Assembly (NCBI GenBank): GCA_028292505.1
Contig: JAQGMF010000033.1
Span: forward strand, 52,634 to 116,633
Reading direction: 5' to 3'
Length of the DNA: 64,000 nt
Origin: Rhodocyclales bacterium
GTDB lineage: Bacteria > Pseudomonadota > Gammaproteobacteria > Burkholderiales > Rhodocyclaceae
Positions 9,074 to 18,097 of this stretch are shown here, piece by piece. Every line of letters begins with the position of its first letter. Position 1 is the stretch's first letter. Position numbers and translations under genes: made by a program. The notes beneath the pieces were generated by a model. The model was not told where the DNA came from. It worked only from the letters and a program-made list of their open reading frames with translations, and did no database searches.

Positions 9074-10135
9074 ATGGACTTCGCGACAAAGCTGGGTTTG
9101 AAATGGGTGGAGCAGGGCATGTTGCCCGACGCCGTGACACGCGCCGGCATACGCCAGCTCCTGCGTGAGCGCCTGACTGAAATCCAGGCCGACGACGCGG
9201 CAGCCAGTGCCGAGACGATAGCGAATTTCATCGCCGCCATGCGCGAGGCGCCCGTCGCGCTGGTGCCCGACAAAGCCAACGAACAGCATTACGAAGTCCC
9301 TGCCGAATTCTTCGCGCAGGTGCTGGGCAAGCATCGCAAATACAGCGGCTGTTATTTTCCCGATGACGTGTACGCGCTCGACAAGGCCGAGGAGCATGCC
9401 GTTGCCATAACTTGCGAGCGAGCCGGCATTGCAGACGGGCAAGACGTACTCGAGCTCGGCTGCGGCTGGGGATCGCTGACGCTGTGGATGGCAGAACATT
9501 TCCCCAACTGCCGCATCACTGCCGTATCCAACTCACAATCTCAACGTGCCCATATCGAAGCACAGGCCTTGCAGCGTGGTCTCGCCAACATACGTGTCGT
9601 CACCTGCGACATGAACGAGTTCGTAACGGAGTCGCGTTTTGATCGCATCATATCCGTCGAGATGTTCGAACACATGCGCAACTGGCAGGACCTCTTCCGC
9701 CGCGTCAATGGCTGGCTCAAGCCTGATGGCAATTTCTTCATGCACGTGTTCGCGCATCGCTCCACGCCTTATGCATTTGTCGTGCGCGACGAGAGCGACT
9801 GGATGAGCAAGCATTTCTTCTCCGGCGGCATAATGCCCAGCGACGATCTGGCGCTGCACTTTCAGGACGATCTGCGCATCGTCAATCGCTGGCGCTGGGA
9901 CGGCAGACACTACGAGCGCACGGCCAACGCATGGTTGCGCAATATGGATGAGCGTCGCGAGGTGGTCTATCCGATCCTCGAGCAAGCCTATGGCAAGGAG
10001 CAGGCGGCAGTGTGGTGGACGCGCTGGCGTCTGTTCTTCATGTCCTGCGCCGAGCTGTTTGGTTTCAACAAAGGTCAGGAGTGGTGGGTCAATCACTACC
10101 TGTTCGCGGCGACTCCCTCTCCTGCATTGCCATGA
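9074..10135 (+). CDS. CFA-synthase-like SAM methyltransferase
   Basis: A 353-residue SAM-dependent methyltransferase of the cyclopropane-fatty-acyl-phospholipid synthase superfamily. The SAM-binding motif I is VLELGCGWGSL (near residue 125), followed by TAVSNSQSQ and the FDRIISVEMFEHM motif, all typical of the family. The N-terminus resembles the shorter CFA-like proteins encoded with DUF1295 and DUF2878 genes rather than classical Cfa. Likely substrates are unsaturated acyl chains of membrane lipids. The stop overlaps the next gene by ATGA, and a CAGGAG ribosome site precedes the start. It heads a four-gene operon divergent from urtA. Confidence 0.85.
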   Translation: MDFATKLGLKWVEQGMLPDAVTRAGIRQLLRERLTEIQADDAAASAETIANFIAAMREAPVALVPDKANEQHYEVPAEFFAQVLGKHRKYSGCYFPDDVYALDKAEEHAVAITCERAGIADGQDVLELGCGWGSLTLWMAEHFPNCRITAVSNSQSQRAHIEAQALQRGLANIRVVTCDMNEFVTESRFDRIISVEMFEHMRNWQDLFRRVNGWLKPDGNFFMHVFAHRSTPYAFVVRDESDWMSKHFFSGGIMPSDDLALHFQDDLRIVNRWRWDGRHYERTANAWLRNMDERREVVYPILEQAYGKEQAAVWWTRWRLFFMSCAELFGFNKGQEWWVNHYLFAATPSPALP

Positions 10136-10740
10136 GCGAGCCGGTTCTCGCGCCCGTGCTAATCGATCTCTCTCCGACACGGCTCGCAGCCCCGGGCACG
10201 GCGAGAGTAGTCGGAAATTTCGTGTTTTTCCAGATCGCATGGTTCGCCTGCGTGCTTGGTGCCGCGCACGATATGGCATGGTTGGGCGTGCTCGTCATCG
10301 CACTTGTATGCGCATGGCATTGCACCGTCTCCATACGATCCAAGCCCGAGTTCTACCTTATCCTGACGGCAATGTTCGTTGGTGCGGTGTGGGAGAGCGC
10401 ACTCGTCAGCGCCGGCCTGATGCACTACACGTACGGCACGCTGGTCGAGGGCCTCGCGCCAGCGTGGATCGTGGCCATGTGGGCCTTGCTCGCCATTACG
10501 CTGAATGTCTCGATGCGCTGGCTAAAGAATCGCTGGTTGCTTTCCGCAGCCATGGGCGCAGTCGCGGGCCCCCTGTCATTTCTTGCAGGCCAGCGGCTTG
10601 GCGCCGCCACCTTTACGGGTGGGACACATACCATCGTGGCGTTGTCCGCTGGCTGGGCAGCGCTCATGCCGCTGATGATGTGCCTGTCGCAGCGTTATGA
10701 CGGCGTCGTTCTCACCGATGAGGACATTGGCCGTGTCTGA
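10132..10740 (+). CDS. DUF2878-like membrane protein
   Basis: A 202-residue integral membrane protein starting MSEPVLAPVLIDLSP at the ATGA overlap with the methyltransferase gene. It has about five or six hydrophobic helices, including VVGNFVFFQIAWFACVLGAA and FYLILTAMFVGAVWES. The length, the NFVFFQIAWFACVLGA-type opening and the genomic company suggest DUF2878, a family of unknown function commonly found next to CFA-like and DUF1295 genes. The family assignment is by recollection. Its role is unknown, presumably membrane lipid remodelling. Confidence 0.7.
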   Translation: MSEPVLAPVLIDLSPTRLAAPGTARVVGNFVFFQIAWFACVLGAAHDMAWLGVLVIALVCAWHCTVSIRSKPEFYLILTAMFVGAVWESALVSAGLMHYTYGTLVEGLAPAWIVAMWALLAITLNVSMRWLKNRWLLSAAMGAVAGPLSFLAGQRLGAATFTGGTHTIVALSAGWAALMPLMMCLSQRYDGVVLTDEDIGRV

Positions 10741-11539
10741 GATCCAGCCGTTGCTGCATGCTGGGCTCGCGGGTTTCGCGGTCATCGTCGCGATTGGCTT
10801 CATTACCTGGCTGATCAGCCTTGCCTGCAAGGACGTCAGCATCGTCGACCGCGTCTGGCCGATCTTCATGCTGGCAGCGGGGCTGACCTACGCATGCAGC
10901 CTCGGCGCAAGTAGTTCCCGTGCGGTCGTTACGCTGACGCTTGCCGCGATCTGGGACTTGCGTCTGTCCGGCTACATCACCTGGCGCAACTGGGGCGGCG
11001 AGGAAGATCGTCGCTATCAGGAAATTCGCGCGCGCAATCAGCCGAACTTTGCCTTCAAGAGCCTGTACCTAATCTTTGCCTTGCAGGCCATGCTTGCATG
11101 GATCATCGCTGCGCCGCTTCTCATCGCCGTCGCCGGAAAAAATACGTTAGGCTGGCTGGATGCAATTGGCATGTTTGTGGCGGCGTTCGGCATCGCCTTC
11201 GAGGGCATCGCCGATACACAGATGGCGCGCTTCAAATCACGGCCCGAGAACAAGGGCGTCGTCATGGATCGCGGCCTGTGGCGTTACACACGGCATCCCA
11301 ACTACTTCGGCGAGAGTTGCACGTGGTGGGGTTTCTTTCTCGTTGCGCTAGGCGCGGGTGGTGGCTGGATTGGAATTCTTACAATCATTTCGCCAGTCCT
11401 GCTCACTTTGCTCTTGTTGAAAGTCTCCGGCGTCAGCCTCATGGAAAAGGACATTGGCGAGCGCCGCCCCGGTTATCGCGAATACATCGCGCACACCAAT
11501 GCTTTCCTGCCTGGTCCGCCACGCGATTCGAAGCGATGA
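10733..11539 (+). CDS. DUF1295 family membrane protein (steroid 5-alpha-reductase-like)
   Basis: Membrane protein of about 268 residues from a GTG at 10733, preceded by an AGGA ribosome site at 8 bases; ATGs at 10697 and 10718 in the same frame are alternatives. It has several membrane helices and the DUF1295 hallmarks VDRVWP, TWRNWGGEEDRRY, and the C-terminal GLWRYTRHPNYFGESCTWWG, LMEKDIGERRPGYREY. The family is related to steroid 5-alpha reductases and ICMT-like enzymes, which suggests reduction or transfer on lipid substrates. It overlaps both neighbours. Confidence 0.85.
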   Translation: MSEIQPLLHAGLAGFAVIVAIGFITWLISLACKDVSIVDRVWPIFMLAAGLTYACSLGASSSRAVVTLTLAAIWDLRLSGYITWRNWGGEEDRRYQEIRARNQPNFAFKSLYLIFALQAMLAWIIAAPLLIAVAGKNTLGWLDAIGMFVAAFGIAFEGIADTQMARFKSRPENKGVVMDRGLWRYTRHPNYFGESCTWWGFFLVALGAGGGWIGILTIISPVLLTLLLLKVSGVSLMEKDIGERRPGYREYIAHTNAFLPGPPRDSKR

Positions 11540-12180
11540 GAAGGTTCGCAATCATCGCGACGGTGTTCGCCATGCTGCTGCCACCCGGTGCCACAGCGCA
11601 AACCACGCGCAACTGGAACTTTCGCGTATTTCTCGACAACGAGCCCATCGGCACCCAGCGCTTCACGCTTACGACACAGGGCGAGTTGCAAGATTTGCGC
11701 GAGCTGCGCAGCGAGGCGCGCTTCGATGTCAAAGTTCTGTTCATCACCGCCTACCGTTATCGCCACGAAGCGACGGAGCATTGGCAGGGCGATTGCCTGC
11801 GCAGCATCAGCTCGCGCACCGATGACGACGGCAAGCTGCTTAGCGTCAAATCACTGCGCGAAGGCGAACGCCTGAACATCATCTCGGCGAAAAATAGCGA
11901 GTTGCTGGAAGGCTGTGTCATGACATTCGCGTACTGGAACCCGGCGATACTGACGCAATCGCGTCTTCTCAATCCTCAGACAGGCGCTTACGAAACAATA
12001 GTCGTGTCGCTGCTTGCGGATGAAGTCATCAGCGTGCGTGGCCAGCCCACGCAGGCCAAGCACTATCGCCTCACGGGACCGGAACAGCCCATCGACTTGT
12101 GGTACAGCCTCAACGGTGACTGGCTTGCATTGCAATCCACCGTGGCGGGTGGGCGACGGCTTGCTTACAGGCTGGAATAG
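11536..12180 (+). CDS. DUF6134-like secreted protein
   Basis: A 214-residue protein with a signal peptide (MRRFAIIATVFAMLLPPGATAQ) followed by a beta-rich domain: NWNFRVFLDNEPIGTQRFTL, EARFDVKVLFITAYRYRHEA and WQGDCLRSISSRTDDDGKL. This pattern resembles DUF6134, of unknown function and often encoded in DUF1295/CFA operons. The ATG overlaps the preceding stop (ATGA), so translation is coupled. A periplasmic location is inferred from the signal peptide. It ends the operon, convergent with the luxR-type gene 130 bp away. Confidence 0.7.
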   Translation: MRRFAIIATVFAMLLPPGATAQTTRNWNFRVFLDNEPIGTQRFTLTTQGELQDLRELRSEARFDVKVLFITAYRYRHEATEHWQGDCLRSISSRTDDDGKLLSVKSLREGERLNIISAKNSELLEGCVMTFAYWNPAILTQSRLLNPQTGAYETIVVSLLADEVISVRGQPTQAKHYRLTGPEQPIDLWYSLNGDWLALQSTVAGGRRLAYRLE

Positions 12181-12310
12181 GCAGTGAGTGGATCAGCCCA
12201 ATGTGCAGGACACTACAGGAATGGCACCTTGTTCTGCGACGTCCTTCAGCACGAAGGTCACAGGTGCGTAAAGTCGGTTTGCTTAAGGTCGGCTTTGCTT
12301 GGAATCATTG

Positions 12311-13018
12311 CTAGTTCAAGATGCCCAACGTGATCGATTTGGCGACTGCATGCTGTCGCCCGACGACGCCGAGTTTTGCGGCGGCGTTTTGCAGATGAAA
12401 CACCACGGTGCGTTCGCTGATATCGAGCAGCATGCCGATTTCCCAACTGGTTTTACCGGCCGAGGCCCACGAGAGACATTCCAACTCACGCGGACTAAGG
12501 CGAGGCATCTTGTGTTCGCATAGTTCAGTTAAATGCTGAACGCATGCGCGATGCACATAAGCTGCAAAAAGCGACGCAATCGGCCGTAACAGCTGTATGT
12601 CATTTTGCGTGATGGGGTGCATCGTTGCGAGAGTCAGACTGCCCCAGATATCGCCAAAGTCGCGTACAGGTATGCAGATGCCCCCTGTTATTCCATGTCG
12701 TCGCGCGACGTCCATCAAGTTGTGGGTCGAAAGCATGTCGGTGTTTTCACTGGCAGGCTCGACAATCCAGGCACAGGGTACGAAATCCTCCTTGCAATAC
12801 GTCGGCATCGGACCGCGCACTTGCGTATTGCATTGGGAATAAGCTTGCCATAGGTCAGCCGGACAATTATGTAGGCCCCACGGAGTAGGACCGCTCAACG
12901 CTGGAACGCGCACGTTGTACGTCCAGAAATCGAAACCGATCAATGACGCATGACGACTGAATTCTCCAATCCACTTATCCGGACTGCCTTCTAGCTGCAT
13001 GTTCTCGAAGCTGTACAT
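12311..13018 (-). CDS. LuxR-type transcriptional regulator (solo)
   Basis: A 235-residue protein with an N-terminal autoinducer-binding-like domain (about 15-160) and a C-terminal LuxR HTH (about 172-232: LSPRELECLSWASAGKTSWEIG, then DISERTVVFHLQNAAAKLGV). Trp57 and Trp84 are present, and Gly113 fits the invariant HTH-side glycine. At the usual Asp70-Pro71 pair the sequence reads Gly69-Pro70, so the Asp that hydrogen-bonds the AHL amide is missing. A GGGAG site lies 9 bases before the start. No luxI is present in the window. It follows the biosynthetic minus-strand operon, and a lux-box-like palindrome lies at 28081-28098. Confidence 0.9.
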   Translation of the reverse strand: MYSFENMQLEGSPDKWIGEFSRHASLIGFDFWTYNVRVPALSGPTPWGLHNCPADLWQAYSQCNTQVRGPMPTYCKEDFVPCAWIVEPASENTDMLSTHNLMDVARRHGITGGICIPVRDFGDIWGSLTLATMHPITQNDIQLLRPIASLFAAYVHRACVQHLTELCEHKMPRLSPRELECLSWASAGKTSWEIGMLLDISERTVVFHLQNAAAKLGVVGRQHAVAKSITLGILN

Positions 13019-13057
13019 AATTCGTGACTCCCAACAAGTAAGCGTTCCGATCGCAAG

Positions 13058-13071
13058 TGGTCAGGTGACCA
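13058..13071. promoter_or_regulatory. Small palindrome upstream of the luxR-type gene
   Basis: TGGTCA-GG-TGACCA, 6-bp arms with a 2-base centre, 40 bases upstream of the luxR-type start. It could be an operator for autoregulation or chance. It does not resemble the CCTGT...ACAGG palindrome at 28081. Confidence 0.35.
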
Positions 13072-13271
13072 ATACTCGGTTGCGATGTCTTCGCCTGAAG
13101 CGATCGAAATGAATTGCCAGACGATACCGGCAACAATTTTTTCGCGGCTCGATGTAGGAAGTCTAGTGAGATCGTGTGATGTTTGGGTTAACCTGCCCTA
13201 CTGGGCTAATGTTTGTTGCCCGAACATACAGTGATTATTTTTTTCCGTCGCTATTCGACGACACTACCGGG

Positions 13272-13934
13272 TCAGCAGCAAGCCACTGCGAGTATTTGTT
13301 TGTCGAGATGGCTCAAGCTGCCACGTACCGTGCAGGAGAGGTCCGCGACGATCGCACTGAACTCCGTGTGTTGCTGACGGATGCTGATAGCTGCGAGATC
13401 CAGGTAGCGACCCGCGAGGTGTGAGACGGCTTTGACGGTAGCTTCCTTGGCGCAAAAAAAATCCGCCAATTGTTGCGGTGAGAAAGCGTTTTGTTGATGG
13501 ATTCTTGTTTCAGCAGGCGAGAGAAACAAGTCTGCCAGTTCAACGAGCGCTGCAGCGCGTTGATTTGACAGCAGATCGATTCCCACGCCTTGCAGTGTGT
13601 CGAACCTGTCCCCGGCCACTGCGAGGCATATGCTATCTTCATGTGTAATGGAGCCCAGTATGCCAGGTGGCCAACTTGGCCCACCCAATGCGCCGGGCAT
13701 CAACTCGCAGTCGTCGCGGCCCAGTTGCGCCAATACCTGATGGGCGCACCAGCGTCCCCCGACGAATTCGGCGATGCGGTGCGGCACCGCGTGGGCAACC
13801 AGCGCGCGCTCGCGCTGTGGAATTTCCAGCGCGGCGGAGGCGGCGTGACAAGCGACGGCAAAGCCTCTCGGTAGCATGCATCGCGCCGCGCGTGCGATAT
13901 TTGAGCACGCCGCCAAACTCTCGGTGCTTTTCAT
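13272..13934 (-). CDS. 4'-phosphopantetheinyl transferase (Sfp/EntD type)
   Basis: A 220-residue PPTase that would attach phosphopantetheine to the carrier domains of the neighbouring PKS and NRPSs. It shows the EntD-like N-terminal part ending in HAVPHRIAEFVGGRW, then SITHEDSICLAVAG, the Mg-binding GVGIDLL (near residue 118) and FFCAKEATVKA (near 160). The start at 13934 overlaps the stop of the upstream oxidoreductase gene by ATGA; the frame is open further upstream but that part is inside the other gene. It is the last gene of the minus-strand biosynthetic operon. Confidence 0.93.
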   Translation of the reverse strand: MKSTESLAACSNIARAARCMLPRGFAVACHAASAALEIPQRERALVAHAVPHRIAEFVGGRWCAHQVLAQLGRDDCELMPGALGGPSWPPGILGSITHEDSICLAVAGDRFDTLQGVGIDLLSNQRAAALVELADLFLSPAETRIHQQNAFSPQQLADFFCAKEATVKAVSHLAGRYLDLAAISIRQQHTEFSAIVADLSCTVRGSLSHLDKQILAVACC

Positions 13935-15616
13935 GCGAGTTGCGGTGAAGCTGATGTGTTCGTTTCCTCGCGTAGATGACTGGCGATACGCTCGGCGATC
14001 ATCATGCAGGTGAGATTGGTGGGTACACTTGGAATCGCAGGCATGACGGAGGCATCGACCAGGTGCAGATTGTCTATGCCGCGAACGCGGCATTGCTGAT
14101 CGGTGACCGCCATGCGATCGCCGTCTGGTCCCATGCGCGCACTGCCGACGGGGTGCCAGGTTGCATTGAGAAAGCGGTGAATGGCGCTGCGAAGGTAGTT
14201 GTCATTGCGGATGATGGACTCCGACCAGACGAAAATGGATTGGGTGATGCTGGCGATTGGCGTGCTTTTGGCAATCTCCCAGGCCACGCGCACGCCATGC
14301 ATGACTTGCTGGATTTCCTCTTCGGTGGTGCACAGGTTGAGGTCGATGACGGGGGCATTTTTTACCGATGCGTTTTTCAAACTGACCTTGCCGCGCGAAG
14401 TGGGTCTGGCCAGCACCACTGACATGGCGTTGGCGATGGGGCTGCGCAACATGTCGCGTAGCATGGGCACCGTGGCGGTTGCGAAGTTGCTGAGAAAGAA
14501 CAGATTCAGGTCCGGCGTCGCCCCGGCACGACTCGCGACGCGCGCAATGACCTGGTGCTGGTGATGATCGCCGCCGGTTTCTTCGCTGCGTGATGGAATC
14601 ATCCACAGCATGATGGCGGGATGATCCATCAGGTTCTCGCCGACGCCAGGCAGGTCGACGACAGGCGTGACGCCCAGTGCGCGACACGCCGCGCTATCGC
14701 CGACGCCCGAGCGCAGCAGGATCGCCGGGCTATTGATGGCGCCCGCGCTCAACACGATGCGCTTGCCGAAATAGCGTACCTTCTGATCGCCAAGCAGCAC
14801 ATCGACACCTACTGCACGTTTGCCTTCGAACAAAATGCGTTCGACGACGGCTTGACCTTGCACATGCAGGTTGTCACGGTGACGCGCGGGGAAGAGGTAG
14901 GCCACAGCACTTGAGATGCGCTGCATGTCAATGGTATTGGTTGGCAATAAACCGACGCCCGCTGCCGTGTTGCCATTCAGATCGGGTAGCTCCGACAAAC
15001 CCAGCGCAAGACAGGCTTGCAGAAATGCCGATTGACTCGGTAGCAATGCCTCACGCGCCGGCCGCTGTATCGGGATGGGGCCGCTGTTGCCATGTAGATC
15101 GCCGCTGCAATCCAGGTCGCGTTCGAGCTGACGAAAGCCTGGCAAAACGTGTTTCCAGTGCCACTGGTCGCAGCCCATCTGCTGCCATTGATCGAAGTCC
15201 TCCTTGAAAGCGCGCAAGGCGATGCTGCCATTGACGGAAGAGGAGCCACCGATGACTTTGCCGAGCATGTACGGAAAGGCCATGGGCTTGGACAGGGAAT
15301 GACCGCTGTGCACAGCCGCGCGCGCGGCCGAGAAGGCATCGCGCGAGGCGGTCGCTAGCACAGTGGCTGAATGCGCCAGCTCCTTGAACAGGCCGACCGT
15401 GCGTAGATTGGCCGTGAAGTCCCAGTTGTAGCCAGACATGACCGGCTCGCGCGCACTGCGTATTGCGGTGGGTAGCGCCTCGGTGCTGACGAAATCGGGG
15501 CCTGCTTCGAGTAGTAGCACGCTGCGTTGACTGTCTTCCGAGAGGCGTGCAGCCATGACACAACCGGCAGAGCCTCCGCCAATGACGATATCATCAAAAT
15601 GTGTGCGCGTATTCAT
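13931..15616 (-). CDS. GMC family FAD-dependent oxidoreductase 1
   Basis: A 561-residue flavoenzyme of the glucose-methanol-choline family, closest in type to choline dehydrogenase-like alcohol dehydrogenases. The N-terminal FAD motif is DDIVIGGGSAGCVMAARLSE followed by VLLLEAG; GGSSSVNGSI and the C-terminal WHPVGSARMG with VPTNLTCMMIAERIA supply the His/Asn catalytic pair. The start at 15616 overlaps the thioesterase stop by ATGA. The frame stays open upstream to 16369, but that part has no GMC character and lies inside the thioesterase gene. It probably oxidises an alcohol, aldehyde or amine on the pathway product. Confidence 0.93.
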   Translation of the reverse strand: MNTRTHFDDIVIGGGSAGCVMAARLSEDSQRSVLLLEAGPDFVSTEALPTAIRSAREPVMSGYNWDFTANLRTVGLFKELAHSATVLATASRDAFSAARAAVHSGHSLSKPMAFPYMLGKVIGGSSSVNGSIALRAFKEDFDQWQQMGCDQWHWKHVLPGFRQLERDLDCSGDLHGNSGPIPIQRPAREALLPSQSAFLQACLALGLSELPDLNGNTAAGVGLLPTNTIDMQRISSAVAYLFPARHRDNLHVQGQAVVERILFEGKRAVGVDVLLGDQKVRYFGKRIVLSAGAINSPAILLRSGVGDSAACRALGVTPVVDLPGVGENLMDHPAIMLWMIPSRSEETGGDHHQHQVIARVASRAGATPDLNLFFLSNFATATVPMLRDMLRSPIANAMSVVLARPTSRGKVSLKNASVKNAPVIDLNLCTTEEEIQQVMHGVRVAWEIAKSTPIASITQSIFVWSESIIRNDNYLRSAIHRFLNATWHPVGSARMGPDGDRMAVTDQQCRVRGIDNLHLVDASVMPAIPSVPTNLTCMMIAERIASHLREETNTSASPQLA

Positions 15617-16482
15617 AGCGGAGAGACACTGGGTGAGGTGTTGGGTGCGATGTTGGGTGATGTGGGACGGCGTGGCATCTGTGCGATCCACGACAGGATT
15701 GTCTGCATGACTTCGACCGGGGTCTCGTGTAGATAGAAATGATGGCCGTCGAACCAATGAACAATGCTTTCGGCATTTGTCGTGTCGCGCCAGGCGTTCA
15801 GCGTCTGCAGCGTGACTTCTCGATCTTCGCGGCCAGCGCAGGCAATCAGCGGGCAGTGCAGGGCGCCGGTCGCGGCGTGCGGCGTGTAAGTCTCCAGCAC
15901 TTCGTAGTCGGCTTTCATCAGCGGCAGCAGCGTGCGCATCAGCGGCCCGTCTAGCAAGACGGTTTCGGGTGTGCCGCCGAGGCTGCGGATGTTGGCAATC
16001 AAGTCGGCATCCACTGCGGTATGCCATTGGAAAGTCGTGTGGCGTCGCGTGGTCGGGCTGCCGTGGCCGGACACGATCAACAGGCTGGGGCCGACATGAA
16101 ACTCGCGCGCCAGTGCGCGGGTGAGTTCGAAGGCGACGACGGCGCCCATGCTGTGACCGAACAGCACCATTGGCTTGTGCGGGTCGGCACAGAGTGCGGC
16201 GACCTCCGGAAGCATGTAATTCACTACATCGGCCATGCGACGCAGGCGCGGCTGGCCGAAACATTCCTCGCGACCCGGCAACTGAACGGCATGTAGCGCC
16301 ATGTCGTCGGGCACACAAGCGGCGAAACGGCGGAAGACAGACGCGCCCGCGCCGCACCATGGGATGCAAACCAGGTTGATGCGATCGCGCGCGCCGTGCT
16401 CGGCGAAAGCGCGCAGCGCTTTTGCCGTGACGCCGCGCGTCGTGATGGCCGGCCGAAGTTCAGGTTGCGCTCTGGAGTTCAT
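15613..16482 (-). CDS. Type II thioesterase
   Basis: A discrete alpha/beta-hydrolase thioesterase of about 289 residues from MNSRAQPELRP; a start at 16500 is also possible. Motifs: LVCIPWCGAGASVFRRF, LHAVQLPGREECF, the nucleophile elbow GHSMGAVVAFEL, and the C-terminal FDGHHFYLHE with the catalytic His. Such enzymes clear misprimed or stalled carrier domains of PKS/NRPS systems. It is encoded between two GMC oxidoreductase genes and overlaps both, which ties it to this pathway. Confidence 0.93.
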   Translation of the reverse strand: MNSRAQPELRPAITTRGVTAKALRAFAEHGARDRINLVCIPWCGAGASVFRRFAACVPDDMALHAVQLPGREECFGQPRLRRMADVVNYMLPEVAALCADPHKPMVLFGHSMGAVVAFELTRALAREFHVGPSLLIVSGHGSPTTRRHTTFQWHTAVDADLIANIRSLGGTPETVLLDGPLMRTLLPLMKADYEVLETYTPHAATGALHCPLIACAGREDREVTLQTLNAWRDTTNAESIVHWFDGHHFYLHETPVEVMQTILSWIAQMPRRPTSPNIAPNTSPSVSPL

Positions 16483-18097
16483 CGGCAATCTTCTCTGCAA
16501 TCATCAAACAGCTCAGGTGAGGCGGTGCGCTGGGAATGCGTGGCATCAGCGAGGCGTCGGCGATCCACAGGTTGTCGGTGCCGAAGACGCGGCCATGCGG
16601 ATCGGCGACGGCGCCCTTGTCTGGGTCCGACCCCATGCGCGCGCTGCCACAGGCATGTGCGGCAGGGCGGACGAATGTCTTGACGGCCTGCGCCAGCGCC
16701 AGGTCGGAACGGATCAAGCCGTCCGTCCAGGCAAGGATCTGCGCAAAATGCTGGCGCAGACAATCGCGGTTCAAAAGATCCCAGGCCAGGCGTACGCCTT
16801 CAATCAGCGGCAGCACGTCGGCGGGATCACCGAGGCAATTGTTGGCCACGATCGGCGGCGCGTGCGGGTCGGCCGCACTGAGGCTGACGCGGCCTCGCGA
16901 TACCGATTTGTTGTAACAGACGGTGAGCCCGGCCAGCGTCGAGGTATTCGCCGCGTCGTTGAGACGCGGGAACATTTCGCCAACATTGATGCCGGCCATC
17001 ATGCATATGTGCATGTCATTGCCGTTGCCGGAAATGCCGGACGAATAACGCAGCAGGGTTTGGCGCAAAGGCTCGCCGAGCCGGCTGACGCCTTCGCGTG
17101 GAATGCCCCACAGGCCGACGACCGGGTGCTCCATGAAATTCTCGCCGACTGCACGCAGCGGCAGCACCACCGGGATGCCCAGCGGCTCCAGGCGCCGTGG
17201 GTCGCCCACGCCCGAGCGCATCAGCACGGCCGGCGTGCTCATGACGCCCGCGCAGAGTACGACGTGACGCGCCTGCAGCGCCACGATCCGGCCGTCTTGC
17301 TCGGCTTCGACGCCGCTGCACAGCCCGGCGTGCGCCCACAACACGCGATGCACGTGGACCCCGGTCATCACCGTGAGGTTCTCCCGTGCGCGCACCGGGT
17401 CGAGGTAGGCGGCCTTGGTTGAAATGCGTCGGCCGTCGACCACGTTCTTCGGAATGACGCCGACACCGCTCGATGTCGGATCGTTGTGATCGCCAACGCT
17501 GCCGAATCCATGCGCGATACAGGCCTCGGCCAATGCCGCCTGCAAGGGTGTGAGTTGTTCCGCCGTTTCGCGACGGATCGGGAAGGGGCCCTCTGCGCCA
17601 TGCAGGGGGCTGGGGCCGAGCGGATCGTTCTCAAGTTTGCGGAAGTACGGCAGCACGGCTTCCCAGGTCCATTCCGGGCCACACTCTTTTGCCCATTCGT
17701 CATAGTCTGCGGGCGCGCCGCGCAGCGTTTGCGTAGCATTGACGGCGGATGAGCCGCCGAGCAAGCGCCCGGCCTCGTAATCGAAAATGCTTGCCACACC
17801 ACCGCGCACGGCTTGCGGCGCGCTATTGGCGGGCTTAGCCGTTGCCGAGGCGGCTACGACATTGGCATCGCCCTTGATGAAGGTGCGGTATTTCCAGTTC
17901 AGCCCGGCGACGACGGCGGGTTGGTTGCCATTGTCGGTCGCGCTGGCCATGACCTCATCGACGCCATCCGGCCCGGCTTCGAGCAGCAAGACCTTGCGTT
18001 GCGGATTCTCGCTCAAGCGATTGGCAAGCACGCAACCGGAGGAGCCCCCGCCTATGATAATGACATCCCAGTCGGATGTCGTTCGTGCCGCGTTCAT
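16460..18097 (-). CDS. GMC family FAD-dependent oxidoreductase 2
   Basis: A 545-residue GMC flavoenzyme paralogous to the one at 13931. Motifs: DVIIIGGGSSGCVLANRLSE, VLLLEAGPDG, LLGGSSAVNATQ, and C-terminal AAHACGSARMGSD with APPHLSCLMIAEKIA, giving a His/His pair instead of His/Asn. The start overlaps the NRPS stop by ATGA. Two different GMC enzymes in one NRPS operon suggest two oxidation steps, or one enzyme for each of two products. Given the reductive release domain of the upstream NRPS, an alcohol or aldehyde is a reasonable substrate; this is inference. Confidence 0.93.
   Translation of the reverse strand: MNAARTTSDWDVIIIGGGSSGCVLANRLSENPQRKVLLLEAGPDGVDEVMASATDNGNQPAVVAGLNWKYRTFIKGDANVVAASATAKPANSAPQAVRGGVASIFDYEAGRLLGGSSAVNATQTLRGAPADYDEWAKECGPEWTWEAVLPYFRKLENDPLGPSPLHGAEGPFPIRRETAEQLTPLQAALAEACIAHGFGSVGDHNDPTSSGVGVIPKNVVDGRRISTKAAYLDPVRARENLTVMTGVHVHRVLWAHAGLCSGVEAEQDGRIVALQARHVVLCAGVMSTPAVLMRSGVGDPRRLEPLGIPVVLPLRAVGENFMEHPVVGLWGIPREGVSRLGEPLRQTLLRYSSGISGNGNDMHICMMAGINVGEMFPRLNDAANTSTLAGLTVCYNKSVSRGRVSLSAADPHAPPIVANNCLGDPADVLPLIEGVRLAWDLLNRDCLRQHFAQILAWTDGLIRSDLALAQAVKTFVRPAAHACGSARMGSDPDKGAVADPHGRVFGTDNLWIADASLMPRIPSAPPHLSCLMIAEKIADELQSAT

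Noticed and set aside
15617..16369. Upstream extension of the first GMC oxidoreductase to 812 residues
   Set aside because: The GMC fold begins at the ATG at 15616, and the extra 250 residues are arginine-rich readings of the thioesterase gene in another frame.
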